A DNA stretch of 6,402 nucleotides from an uncultured Burkholderiales bacterium (GTDB lineage: Bacteria; Pseudomonadota; Gammaproteobacteria; Burkholderiales; Burkholderiaceae_D), in contig CALMOR010000161.1 of NCBI GenBank assembly GCA_937872165.1, positions 1 through 6,402 of the forward strand, given 5' to 3'. Each line of letters begins with the position of its first letter. The first letter of the stretch is position 1. Positions 1 through 6,304 of the stretch are shown here, piece after piece. The notes under the pieces were generated by a model. It was given only the letters and a program-made list of their open reading frames with translations, was not told the DNA's origin and did no database searches. A program made the position numbers and the translations under genes.

Positions 1-2
1 GT

Positions 3-1484
3 CTGCCCGCCCAGCTCACCCTCCCGCTGATCATCGCCTGCGCATTGTTCATGGAGAACCTCGACGGCACGATCATCGCGACGTCGTTGCCGGTGATCGC
101 GACCGACCTCGCCGAGAACCCGATCGCGCTGAAGCTCGCGCTCACGTCGTACCTGGTCAGCCTCGCGGTCTTCATCCCGGTCAGCGGATGGATGGCCGAC
201 CGCCACGGCTCGCGCACCGTGTTCCGTTCGGCGATGGCGGTGTTCGTGATCGGCTCGCTCGCGTGCGGCTTCTCGAGCACGCTCGGCGGCTTCGTGCTCG
301 CCCGCTTCGTGCAGGGCATGGGCGGCGCGATGATGGTCCCGGTCGGCCGCCTCGTGCTGCTGAAGAGCGTCGAGAAGCGCGAGCTCGTGAAGGTCCTCTC
401 GTACCTGACCATGCCCGCGCTGCTCGGCCCGATCATGGGTCCGCCGCTCGGCGGCTTCATCAGCACCTACCTGCACTGGCGCTGGATCTTCTTCGTCAAC
501 GTGCCGATCGGTCTCGTCGGCTGGCTGCTCGCGGGCCGGTACGTGCCCGAGATCGTCGAGGACGCGCGCACGCCGCTCGACTGGGTCGGCTTCCTGCTGT
601 CGGGCGTCGGCCTGTCGGCGCTCACGCTCGGAGCGGCGACGCTCGGCCAGCATCTGCTGTCGGCGGCCGGCTCCGCGACCTGCATCGTCGTCGGCACCGC
701 CTGCCTCGTGCTTTACGTGACGCATGCACGACGCTTCGCACGCGCGGGCCGGAAGCCGGTACTCGACTTCCGCTTCCTGCGCGTGAAGACCTACTTCGCC
801 GGCGTCGTCGGCGGGTCGCTGTTCCGCATCGGCGTCGGTGCGTCGCCGTTCCTGCTGCCGCTGATGCTGCAGGTCGGCTTCGGCTTCACCGCGCTGCAGT
901 CGGGGCTGTTGACCTGTTCGTCCGCGGCCGCCGCGATGTTCATGAAGACGCTCGCGACGACGATCCTCAAGCGCTACGGCTTTCGCACGGTGCTGTCGAC
1001 CAACGCGCTGATCGCGTCGATGACGATCGTCGGCTACGGCGCCTTCTCGTCGTCCACGCCGATCGCGTGGATGCTCGGCCTGCTGTTGTTCGGCGGCTTC
1101 TTCCGCTCGTTGCAGTTCACGTCGCTGAACGCGCTGTCGTACGCCGACGTCGACAAGCGCGACATGGGCGCGGCCTCGGGCCTCGCCAACGTCGCGCAGC
1201 AGATGTCGCTGTCGACCGGCGTCACGCTCGGTGCGGCCGCGCTCGAGTCGATGACGCTGGCCGCGGGTCGCACCGATGTCGTCGCGGGCGACTTCCGGGT
1301 CGCGTTCCTCGTCGTCGGCCTCGTGTCGGCGTCGTCGTTGCTGCTGATCCTGCGACTGCCGGCCGATGCGGGCGACGAGGTCTCGGGCCGCGAGATCCGG
1401 CAGGCCGACCCGCGGCTCGCGCCCGAAGACACGCCGAACCCGACTGCTACGACGCCGACCGCGACGTCGACCCCGGGCCGCTGA
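3..1484 (+). CDS. DHA2-family (EmrB/QacA-type) MFS multidrug exporter, 5' end missing
   Basis: Inner-membrane proton-driven exporter of the drug:H+ antiporter-2 type. The frame is open from the first complete codon at 3, and these codons (LPAQLTLPLIIACALF) already form part of TM1, so the true start lies left of the window; the in-frame TTG at 45 is not a credible start. Counting from that codon, 493 residues remain, close to a full DHA2 protein (about 500). Family signs in order are the TM1 motif LDGTIIATSLP (about residues 20-30), motif A GWMADRHGSR (62-71) after TM2, and the antiporter motif C GPIMGPPLGG followed by WRWIFFVNVPIG (about 142-170). About 14 hydrophobic segments can be drawn in all. 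The last 45 or so residues are a hydrophilic tail rich in Pro and Thr. Substrate unknown; an EmrA-like partner could lie upstream. The last 38 bp overlap the convergent kefC tail. Confidence 0.9.
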   Translation: MPAQLTLPLIIACALFMENLDGTIIATSLPVIATDLAENPIALKLALTSYLVSLAVFIPVSGWMADRHGSRTVFRSAMAVFVIGSLACGFSSTLGGFVLARFVQGMGGAMMVPVGRLVLLKSVEKRELVKVLSYLTMPALLGPIMGPPLGGFISTYLHWRWIFFVNVPIGLVGWLLAGRYVPEIVEDARTPLDWVGFLLSGVGLSALTLGAATLGQHLLSAAGSATCIVVGTACLVLYVTHARRFARAGRKPVLDFRFLRVKTYFAGVVGGSLFRIGVGASPFLLPLMLQVGFGFTALQSGLLTCSSAAAAMFMKTLATTILKRYGFRTVLSTNALIASMTIVGYGAFSSSTPIAWMLGLLLFGGFFRSLQFTSLNALSYADVDKRDMGAASGLANVAQQMSLSTGVTLGAAALESMTLAAGRTDVVAGDFRVAFLVVGLVSASSLLLILRLPADAGDEVSGREIRQADPRLAPEDTPNPTATTPTATSTPGR

Positions 1485-3318
1485 CCTCGGCGTCGGCGGT
1501 GCCGGCTCCGCCCGCCGCGCGTCCCCAGCCGACGCCATGGTCCGCGTCGCGCCGCACGCGATCGTCGGTCAGCATCTTCTCGAGTTCGTCGCGGCCGCTG
1601 CGCACGCGGGCCACGAGCTTCTGCTCGTCGCGGAACTCGGGCAGCATTTCCTCGAGCGTCTTGATGGTCGAGCGCCGGAAGCGGTCCGCGATGCGACGAC
1701 CCTCGAAGGGCCGCACGCCCATCACCTCGAGCGCCGAGCGCGCCGTCCGCAACGCGGACTCGAAGGTCTCGCGCTCGACGTGCTCGATGCCGGCCTCGCG
1801 CAGCTCGAGCCAGTGGCGCACGTTGCGCGCCCGCGCCAGGATGCGCAGACGCGGGAAGGCCTCGGTGGCCGCGCGCGCGAGCTGCATGCTGTCGTCGACG
1901 TCGTCGATCGCGATCACGAGCAGCGCCGCGTCGCGCGCGCCGGCGGCCTGCAGCAGGTCGAGCCGCGTCGCATCGCCGTAGAAGACCTTCGTGCCGAAGC
2001 GACGCAACAGCTCGATCTGGTCCGGGTCGTGTTCGAGCACGATCACCGGATAGCCCGAGCCACCGAGCATCCGCGCGACGATCTGTCCGTAGCGGCCGAA
2101 GCCCGCGATGATCACCGGCGCGCGCTCGTCGATCACGTCGGCCTCGCGTCGCTGGGCGCGGGCAACGCGCGCGACGAGGCGGTCGGCGACGATCAGCACC
2201 AGCGGCGTCGCGGCCATCGAGATCGCGACCGCGGCCGTCAGCAACGGGATCCACTGGCCGTCGAGCACCTTCGATTCGGACGCGACGCTGAAGACGACGA
2301 ACGCGAACTCGCCGCCCTGACCGAGCAGGGCTCCGAACGCGAGACGCTGGCGGACCGGCACGCCGAGCGGCTTCGCGATCGCGACCAGCACCGCGAACTT
2401 GATCGCGATCAGCCCGACGACGAGCGCGAGCAGCAGCAGCGGACTGGCCCACACCTCGCCGAAGTCGATCGACATGCCGACGCCGATGAAGAAGAGGCCG
2501 AGCAACAGCCCCTTGAACGGCTCGATGTCGGTCTCGAGCGCGCGGCGATACTCGGAGCTCGCGAGCAGCACGCCGGCGATGAAGGCGCCGAGCGCCATCG
2601 ACAGCCCGGCGAAGCTCATCAGCTCCGCGATGCCGACCACGAGCAGCAGCGCGAACGCGGTGAAGACCTCGCGCACGTCGGCCTTCGCGACGATGCGCAG
2701 GATCGGCTTGACGAGATAGCGGCCGGCGACGACGACCACGACGATGGCCGCGACCGCGATCAGCGCCTTCTGCCACACCGGTTGGTCGCTCGCCGCATGC
2801 TTGCCGAGGCCCATCATCTGCGCCACCAGCGGGATCACCGCGATCAACGGGATCGCAGCGATGTCCTGGAACAGCAGGATGGCGAAGCCGGTGCGGCCCG
2901 CCGGCGTCGCGGTCATGTTGCGCTCGCCCATCACCTGCATGCCGATCGCGGTGGACGACATCGCGAGCGCGTAGCCGGCGATCAGCGACGGCGCCCGCGC
3001 GAGGCCGAGTGCCATCAGGCCGACCGTGAGCAGCGCGCCGGTGAGGCCGATCTGCACGCCGCCTCCCACGAAGACCGCGCCGCGCAGCTTCCACAACTCG
3101 TCGAGGTCGAGTTCGAGGCCGATCAGGAACAGCATCAGCACGACGCCGAACTCGGAGACCTGTCCGATGCTCTCGACGTCGGAGATCAGGCCGAGGCCCC
3201 ACGGGCCGATGACGCAGCCGGCGATCAGGTAGCCGAGCACCGAGCCGAGGCCGAGTCGCTTCGCGAGCGGCACCGCGATGACGGCGGCCGCGAGATAGAC
3301 GATCAGGTCGACGATCAT
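1447..3318 (-). CDS. kefC: Glutathione-regulated potassium-efflux antiporter KefC
   Basis: Inner-membrane K+/H+ antiporter (CPA2 family) that acidifies the cytoplasm during electrophile stress; glutathione keeps it closed and glutathione adducts open it. It is 623 residues against 620 in E. coli KefC. Residues 1-380 are the membrane domain, with FLIGLELD (64-71), QDIAAIP (151-157) and LGQGGEFAFV (332-341). The regulatory loop SEYRRALETDIEPFKGL (255-271) keeps the acidic E262 and D264. Residues 401-530 are the KTN/RCK nucleotide-binding domain, with GFGRYG (406-411), LEHDPDQ (428-434) and YGDATRLDLL (447-456). R516, a glutathione contact in E. coli, is kept, but the position of E. coli N551 is Thr. 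The last 25 or so residues are a low-complexity Gly/Ala/Ser tail. The ATG at 3318 overlaps the kefF stop as ATGA, so translation is probably coupled; no clear Shine-Dalgarno is seen. KefB is the paralogue, but the adjacent kefF and the sequence favour KefC. Confidence 0.93.
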   Translation of the reverse strand: MIVDLIVYLAAAVIAVPLAKRLGLGSVLGYLIAGCVIGPWGLGLISDVESIGQVSEFGVVLMLFLIGLELDLDELWKLRGAVFVGGGVQIGLTGALLTVGLMALGLARAPSLIAGYALAMSSTAIGMQVMGERNMTATPAGRTGFAILLFQDIAAIPLIAVIPLVAQMMGLGKHAASDQPVWQKALIAVAAIVVVVVAGRYLVKPILRIVAKADVREVFTAFALLLVVGIAELMSFAGLSMALGAFIAGVLLASSEYRRALETDIEPFKGLLLGLFFIGVGMSIDFGEVWASPLLLLALVVGLIAIKFAVLVAIAKPLGVPVRQRLAFGALLGQGGEFAFVVFSVASESKVLDGQWIPLLTAAVAISMAATPLVLIVADRLVARVARAQRREADVIDERAPVIIAGFGRYGQIVARMLGGSGYPVIVLEHDPDQIELLRRFGTKVFYGDATRLDLLQAAGARDAALLVIAIDDVDDSMQLARAATEAFPRLRILARARNVRHWLELREAGIEHVERETFESALRTARSALEVMGVRPFEGRRIADRFRRSTIKTLEEMLPEFRDEQKLVARVRSGRDELEKMLTDDRVRRDADHGVGWGRAAGGAGTADAEVSGPGSTSRSAS

Positions 3319-3869
3319 GCCGGCAGGCGCTTACGTGCGGTCTCGAACGTCAGCAGCCGTGCGCGATAGCGTTGTCCCGCCGCGGCGACCTCGGCCTGAT
3401 CGGAATGCGCGTCGTGCACGACGATCGGCTCGAGCCAGTCCATGCCGCAGAAGAGCGCGGTCTGCCGCATCGGCGCGACGAAGGCCTCGAACGGATGGCC
3501 GTGCGGTCCGTCCTTCGAGTACGCGTCGAAGTCGCCGCCGGTCGTCGCCACCCACTGCAGGCGCTTGCCCTTCAGCGCCGCGGCTCCCTCGCCGTAGGCC
3601 CAGCCCATCGTGAAGACCTCGTCGATCCAGAGCTTCATCAGCGCCGGCATGCCGTACCAGTACACCGGATGCTGGAGCACCATCGTGTCGACGGTCTCGA
3701 GCCGGCCCTGCTCGGCCTCGATGTCGATGTCGAAGTCCGGATAGAGGTCGTACAACGGACGTCGCTCGACGAACGACAGGTCGTCGATCGCCTTCAGCAG
3801 CTCGCGGTTGGCGAGCGAACGCTCGGCATACGGATGCGCGAAGATCAGCGCGACGGTCGGGGCGGACAT
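3315..3869 (-). CDS. kefF: KefF, NAD(P)H oxidoreductase-like activating subunit of KefC
   Basis: Cytosolic flavodoxin-fold protein of the quinone reductase (NQO1/MdaB) family, 184 residues against 176 in E. coli KefF. In that system it binds FMN, reduces quinones and is needed for full KefC activity, docking on the KTN domain. Visible features are the start VALIFAHPYAERSLANRELL (6-25) with the HPY flavin-phosphate region, the LYPDFDIDIEAEQ segment (42-54), the core QHPVYWYGMPALMKLWIDEV (66-85) with FTMGWAYG after it, and VATTGG (107-112). Length and spacing indicate an intact protein. The ATG at 3869 is the only Met start that fits the family N-terminus; no strong Shine-Dalgarno precedes it. 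The gene comes first in the operon and its TGA overlaps the kefC ATG by 4 bp, the same order as enterobacterial kefFC. Confidence 0.92.
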   Translation of the reverse strand: MSAPTVALIFAHPYAERSLANRELLKAIDDLSFVERRPLYDLYPDFDIDIEAEQGRLETVDTMVLQHPVYWYGMPALMKLWIDEVFTMGWAYGEGAAALKGKRLQWVATTGGDFDAYSKDGPHGHPFEAFVAPMRQTALFCGMDWLEPIVVHDAHSDQAEVAAAGQRYRARLLTFETARKRLPA

Positions 3870-3904
3870 GGCTTTGCTCGGGATCGCGGGCGTCGATGTG
3901 CGCG

Positions 3905-3910
3905 ATGGTA
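3905..3910 (-). promoter_or_regulatory. Possible -10 box for the kefFC operon
   Basis: On the minus strand this reads TACCAT, matching four of six bases of TATAAT. It would place transcription start near 3898, giving a leader of about 28 bases before the kefF ATG. No good -35 hexamer lies at the right distance; instead the upstream side carries two 10-bp GCGACCCC-containing repeats, so an activator could be involved. Inferred from sequence only. Confidence 0.25.
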
Positions 3911-3911
3911 A

Positions 3912-3940
3912 GGGGTCGCACGGGGTCGCGCGGCGGTCGT
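3912..3940. repeat. Short tandem repeat phased at about one helical turn in the kefF/3999 intergenic region
   Basis: Two adjacent 10-base units, GGGGTCGCAC (3912-3921) and GGGGTCGCGC (3922-3931), differ at one base. A weaker third copy, GCGGTCGT, starts at 3933. The shared GGTC cores start at 3914, 3924 and 3935, that is 10 and 11 bases apart. The block lies directly upstream of the possible kefF -10 box and 45 or more bases upstream of the -10 box of the 3999 gene. It could be an array of regulator half-sites. In such GC-rich DNA a chance origin is also possible. Confidence 0.4.
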
Positions 3941-3982
3941 GCGGAGTTCGACCCGGGCGCTGGCCGTCCGGCCGACGGTGCC

Positions 3983-3991
3983 TGCTACAGT
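3983..3991 (+). promoter_or_regulatory. Extended -10 promoter directly before the gene at 3999, possibly giving a leaderless mRNA
   Basis: The sequence TGCTACAGT holds an extended -10 TG motif, one spacer base and TACAGT (3986-3991), which matches four of six bases of TATAAT. Transcription would start about 7 bases later, at 3998 or 3999, which is the A of the ATG. No Shine-Dalgarno sequence lies before this ATG, which agrees with leaderless translation. There is no convincing -35 box 16-18 bases upstream. Confidence 0.4.
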
Positions 3992-3998
3992 CACGGCC

Positions 3999-4799
3999 AT
4001 GAGCGACCACAAACCCATTGCTCCCGGCACCATCGTGTTCCATCCGGCACGCGGGTACGGCGTGCTGACCGGCGTCAACCTCCTGACCGGCTGGGTCAGC
4101 GCGCGCTTCGGCAACGAGGTCAACACGCTGGACCTTTCGCTCGGCGACGATTGCATCGCGCACGCCGACGGCACGCCGATCCTGTTCCGTCGGGCCGCGC
4201 CCGACTACATGCCGCACGCGCGGCTGATGGCGATGGTCCGCGCGCTGCACGGCGCGGGATACGAGCGGCTCTACCTCTACACGTGGCCGAAGCCCTCGGG
4301 CCTGCACTGGCGCTGGCATCTCTTCACCGGTCGCCGCGATCGCGACGGCTTCTGGGTGCAGCGACCGTTGCGACCCGGCTGGTACGGCTCGGGCTCCGAC
4401 TACAACTTCAATCCGGTGATGGGATGGGGCGACGCACCGGGCGCGACCACGGACCAGCTCGTCCATGCGCTCGCGTCCCACGACCCCGAAGGTCTCGCGC
4501 AGGCGCTCGGACGCGACGCCGACCACACCGCGTGGTTCGCCGAGGTCTGCGAGTCCCTGCTGCCCGACCATGCGTACAGCCTCGGCTGGGAAGCGGCCAA
4601 CCGCAATCTGCGCCTGCAGACCAGCGGACCGCGCGGCATGCCGATCCATCTGCCGGTGATGGCCGTCAAGCGCGGGGTGCCGCGTTATGCGGGGTCCGCG
4701 TTGCCGTGGCCGCCCGGATGGACCGACGGCTGGGCGCATCACGGTTACGTGCGCGCGCTGCGTCGCGCGAGCGACCGGGCGAGCGAGACCGAAGGCTAG
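3999..4799 (+). CDS. Uncharacterised 266-residue protein with a CarD/Tudor-like N-terminal stretch
   Basis: I do not recognise a named family. Probably a soluble cytoplasmic protein: no signal peptide or membrane segment. Residues 9-48 (PGTIVFHPARGYGVL, then VSARFGNEVNTLDLSL) follow the pattern of a small beta-barrel of the CarD/UvrD-tail kind, in which HPxxGxG is followed by a short strand and a basic or aromatic residue; this is a pattern match, not a demonstrated homology. A second block holds RLMAMVRALHGAGYERLYLY (75-94), PSGLHWRWHL (99-108) and YGSGSDYNFNPVMGWGDA (129-146). A third, GRDADHTAWFAEVCESLLPD (161-180), looks helical. The C-terminal part is rich in Pro and Trp (PWPPGW near 226-231). 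The ATG at 3999 was chosen over a GTG at 3939 because the GTG extension would cover the promoter and repeats and adds no credible protein. It is divergent from kefF and appears to be a single-gene unit. Confidence 0.82.
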   Translation: MSDHKPIAPGTIVFHPARGYGVLTGVNLLTGWVSARFGNEVNTLDLSLGDDCIAHADGTPILFRRAAPDYMPHARLMAMVRALHGAGYERLYLYTWPKPSGLHWRWHLFTGRRDRDGFWVQRPLRPGWYGSGSDYNFNPVMGWGDAPGATTDQLVHALASHDPEGLAQALGRDADHTAWFAEVCESLLPDHAYSLGWEAANRNLRLQTSGPRGMPIHLPVMAVKRGVPRYAGSALPWPPGWTDGWAHHGYVRALRRASDRASETEG

Positions 4800-4849
4800 C
4801 TCCATCCCTACGAGGCGACTCGCGACACGGGTGGCGCTCGATGCGACGA

Positions 4850-4869
4850 CGGCTCGCCGGCGCGAGCCG
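4850..4869. terminator. GC-rich hairpin in a convergent gap, possible bidirectional terminator
   Basis: CGGCTCGC (4850-4857) and GCGAGCCG (4862-4869) form a perfect 8-bp stem around the tetraloop CGGC. It sits between the stop of the plus-strand gene at 4799 and the stop of the minus-strand MOSC gene at 4880, where both transcription units end. There is no T-run on either side, so a classical intrinsic terminator is not shown; it may instead protect mRNA 3' ends or be a chance hairpin. Confidence 0.4.
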
Positions 4870-4879
4870 CAGCGCGGCC

Positions 4880-5512
4880 CTAGAAGAGATCCTTCTGCCG
4901 GCCGCGTGTCATCAGCCGGTACAGCTCCTCGATGGTCACCTCGCGCGAGCCGGGTATCACGCGGATGGTGTCGCCGGCGGCGACCGTGCCGGTCTCGAGC
5001 ACTTCCAGATAGAAGCCGGTGAAGCCGGACTGCACCATCATCTTCGACGCGTGCTTGAAGCCCATGCGCGCGTTGAACTTGAAACACGGCTGGCGCGGCC
5101 CGTCGACGCGCAGGCGGACGGGCCGTGCATCGACGGCTTCGACCGGGTCGAGCACGAGCACGTCGCCGATCCACACGCGGTTCTCGGCCAGTCCCTCGAT
5201 GGTCAGGTTCTCGCCCATGAAGCCCGGCGGCAACGGTTCGTCGATCCGGGTCGCCTGTTCGCGGATCGTGTGCCACGTCGAGTAGTGCTCGATCGGATAG
5301 GCGTAGACCGCCTTGTCGCGGCCGCCGTGCACGGTCAGGTCGGCCTGTTCGTCGCCGTCGAACCCGAGCGTGCGAAGGGCGATGCGTCGCGGATCGGCCA
5401 GCGTCGACACCGGCGTCTTGCGGATGCCGCTCATGACCTGTTCGCGCTGGCCATTGGCCGCGGGGACGAACAGCGGAGCGGCCTTGCCGGTACTGACTGC
5501 GAGGATGCGCAT
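4880..5512 (-). CDS. MOSC-domain protein, YiiM-like
   Basis: A 210-residue stand-alone MOSC (MOCO sulfurase C-terminal) protein similar to E. coli YiiM (224 residues), whose family binds the molybdenum cofactor and reduces N-hydroxylated compounds such as 6-hydroxylaminopurine; that activity here is inferred from family. Visible hallmarks are LGFDGDEQAD (49-58), VHGGRDKAVYAYPIEHY (61-77), FMGENLTIEGL (98-108), WIGDVL (114-119) and PRQPCFKF (139-146), where C143 is the conserved MOSC cysteine expected to bind molybdenum. The C-terminus is shorter than in YiiM and lacks its last 3-alpha region with the sequence ending KDLF. The ATG at 5512 gives the natural N-terminus MRILAVSTGKAAPL; the frame stays open far upstream, but that part only shadows the neighbouring MFS gene. 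It starts 11 bp after the MFS stop, so the two are probably cotranscribed. No strong Shine-Dalgarno is seen. Confidence 0.9.
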   Translation of the reverse strand: MRILAVSTGKAAPLFVPAANGQREQVMSGIRKTPVSTLADPRRIALRTLGFDGDEQADLTVHGGRDKAVYAYPIEHYSTWHTIREQATRIDEPLPPGFMGENLTIEGLAENRVWIGDVLVLDPVEAVDARPVRLRVDGPRQPCFKFNARMGFKHASKMMVQSGFTGFYLEVLETGTVAAGDTIRVIPGSREVTIEELYRLMTRGRQKDLF

Positions 5513-5523
5513 GGGTCGGAAGT

Positions 5524-6135
5524 TCAGGTGACGGCGACGGGCAGGCGTTCGATGCGCCGTTGCGCGACGACCGACACGCCGATCGCCACGAAGAATAACG
5601 GTAGCCCGACCCATGGCAACGCGAGCGACGCGGGATCCGTACCCGCATGGGCGAGCACCGGGCCGCCCACCGCCGCGCCGACGAACTGCCCGAGGTAGAT
5701 GGCCGACGCGTCGAGCGCGACCGACGACAAGGTCGGCGCGAGGTTCACGAGCCGCACCTGCTGCATGCTGTTGCTCGCGAAGTTGCCGGCGCCCCACAGG
5801 ATCGCCGCGACGATCGCGATCGCGATGCCGACGGGTCCCGATCCGACGGCGAACAGCGCGATCCAAGGCACGAACGCGGACGCCGTCGCCAGCAGCGCCG
5901 CGTGGATCACGAGAGCCGGCCCGCGCCGGTCGGCGATGCGGCCGGCCGCGAGGTTGCCGACGAAGCCGGCGAGTCCGTTCAGCGACAGCAGCGCGGTCAG
6001 TCCCGGCGGCGATACGCCCAGCGTGTCGCGATACGCGACGACGAGGTACGAGAACAGCGTGAACTGCGCGTTCGCATGGACGAGCGTCACCGACACGACG
6101 CGCAGCAACGCGGGATGCGCGCCGATCGCCTTCAC
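5524..6135 (-). CDS. MFS transporter, intact C-terminal half (about TM7 to TM12)
   Basis: Membrane transporter of the major facilitator superfamily, probably a 12-TM (DHA1-like) exporter. The 203 residues from about 6135 to the stop at 5524 begin VKAIGAHPALLRVVSVTLVH, typical of the central loop running into TM7. TM8 follows, then the repeat of motif A as GFVGNLAAGRIADRRG between TM8 and TM9, then four more hydrophobic segments, the last ending in the basic tail RRIERLPVAVT. The GTG at 6135 marks the point from which the reading frame looks real and is not claimed as the native start: the same frame stays open to 6357, but that stretch is Arg-rich and unlike any transporter. The N-terminal half is broken or lies outside (see the entry at 6132-6304). 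The MOSC gene starts 11 bp downstream. Substrate cannot be told. Confidence 0.8.
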   Translation of the reverse strand: MKAIGAHPALLRVVSVTLVHANAQFTLFSYLVVAYRDTLGVSPPGLTALLSLNGLAGFVGNLAAGRIADRRGPALVIHAALLATASAFVPWIALFAVGSGPVGIAIAIVAAILWGAGNFASNSMQQVRLVNLAPTLSSVALDASAIYLGQFVGAAVGGPVLAHAGTDPASLALPWVGLPLFFVAIGVSVVAQRRIERLPVAVT

Positions 6136-6304
6136 GCGGCGCGGTCGATGCGGCCGACGAAGAGGCCGACCGGCAGGTGCCACCACACGAGCATCGCGCC
6201 CATGACGACAGCACGCCGATCGCGACCATCGCGACGTTGCCGAAGGCGAGCGACCACAACGCCGCGCTGGAACGATCGACCGGCGATGAAGCGGCAACCA
6301 CCAC
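6132..6304 (-). pseudogene. Broken upstream part of the same MFS gene, split over two other frames
   Basis: Two pieces of transporter-like protein lie here. The first, from 6304 down to about 6209, reads VVVAASSPVDRSSAALWSLA and then FGNVAMVAIGVL, resembling the end of TM4, the basic loop and TM5 of MFS proteins. The second, in another frame from about 6209 to a TGA at 6134-6132, reads VVMGAMLVWWHLPVGLFVGR and then IDRAA, resembling TM6. The C-terminal half continues in the third frame as VKAIG. Both junctions need a shift in the same direction, as if one base (or 3n+1 bases) were missing at each; adding one G in GCCGCGTGAAG would join RIDRAA to VKAIG directly. About 15-20 residues expected between TM5 and TM6 also seem to be absent at the first junction. 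Sequencing or assembly error near a contig end and a true pseudogene are both possible. Confidence 0.6.

Noticed and set aside
45..1484. A native TTG start for the exporter at position 45
   Set aside because: The 14 codons before it are in frame and continue TM1, so the gene is simply cut by the window edge.
1485..1560. GC-rich hairpin candidates just after the exporter stop
   Set aside because: No long perfect stem or T-run was found, and the region codes for the kefC C-terminus.
188..1981. A 597-codon plus-strand open frame inside the exporter gene
   Set aside because: It is out of frame with the clear DHA2 protein, Arg-rich, and runs into antisense kefC.
1034..3202. A 722-codon minus-strand open frame across the exporter and kefC
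   Set aside because: It is an Arg-rich shadow of kefC in another frame, and it runs on antisense to the exporter gene. No domain is recognisable.
1366..3369. A 667-codon plus-strand open frame opposite nearly all of kefC
   Set aside because: Its product is made of Arg, Asp, Glu, His and Gln runs, the usual antisense image of a hydrophobic protein in GC-rich DNA. KefC on the minus strand is certain by family match.
5803..5826. GATCGC-rich repeat (GCGATCGC-like, as in the cyanobacterial HIP1 element)
   Set aside because: It is the codon pattern of alternating Ile and Ala in a membrane segment; other copies in kefC have the same cause.
4880..6304. A single 474-residue MFS/MOSC fusion on the minus strand
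   Set aside because: Only its first 35 or so residues (TM4-5-like) and its last 210 (MOSC) look real. The middle is a shadow of the MFS gene, which is read in another frame with its own stop 11 bp before the MOSC ATG.
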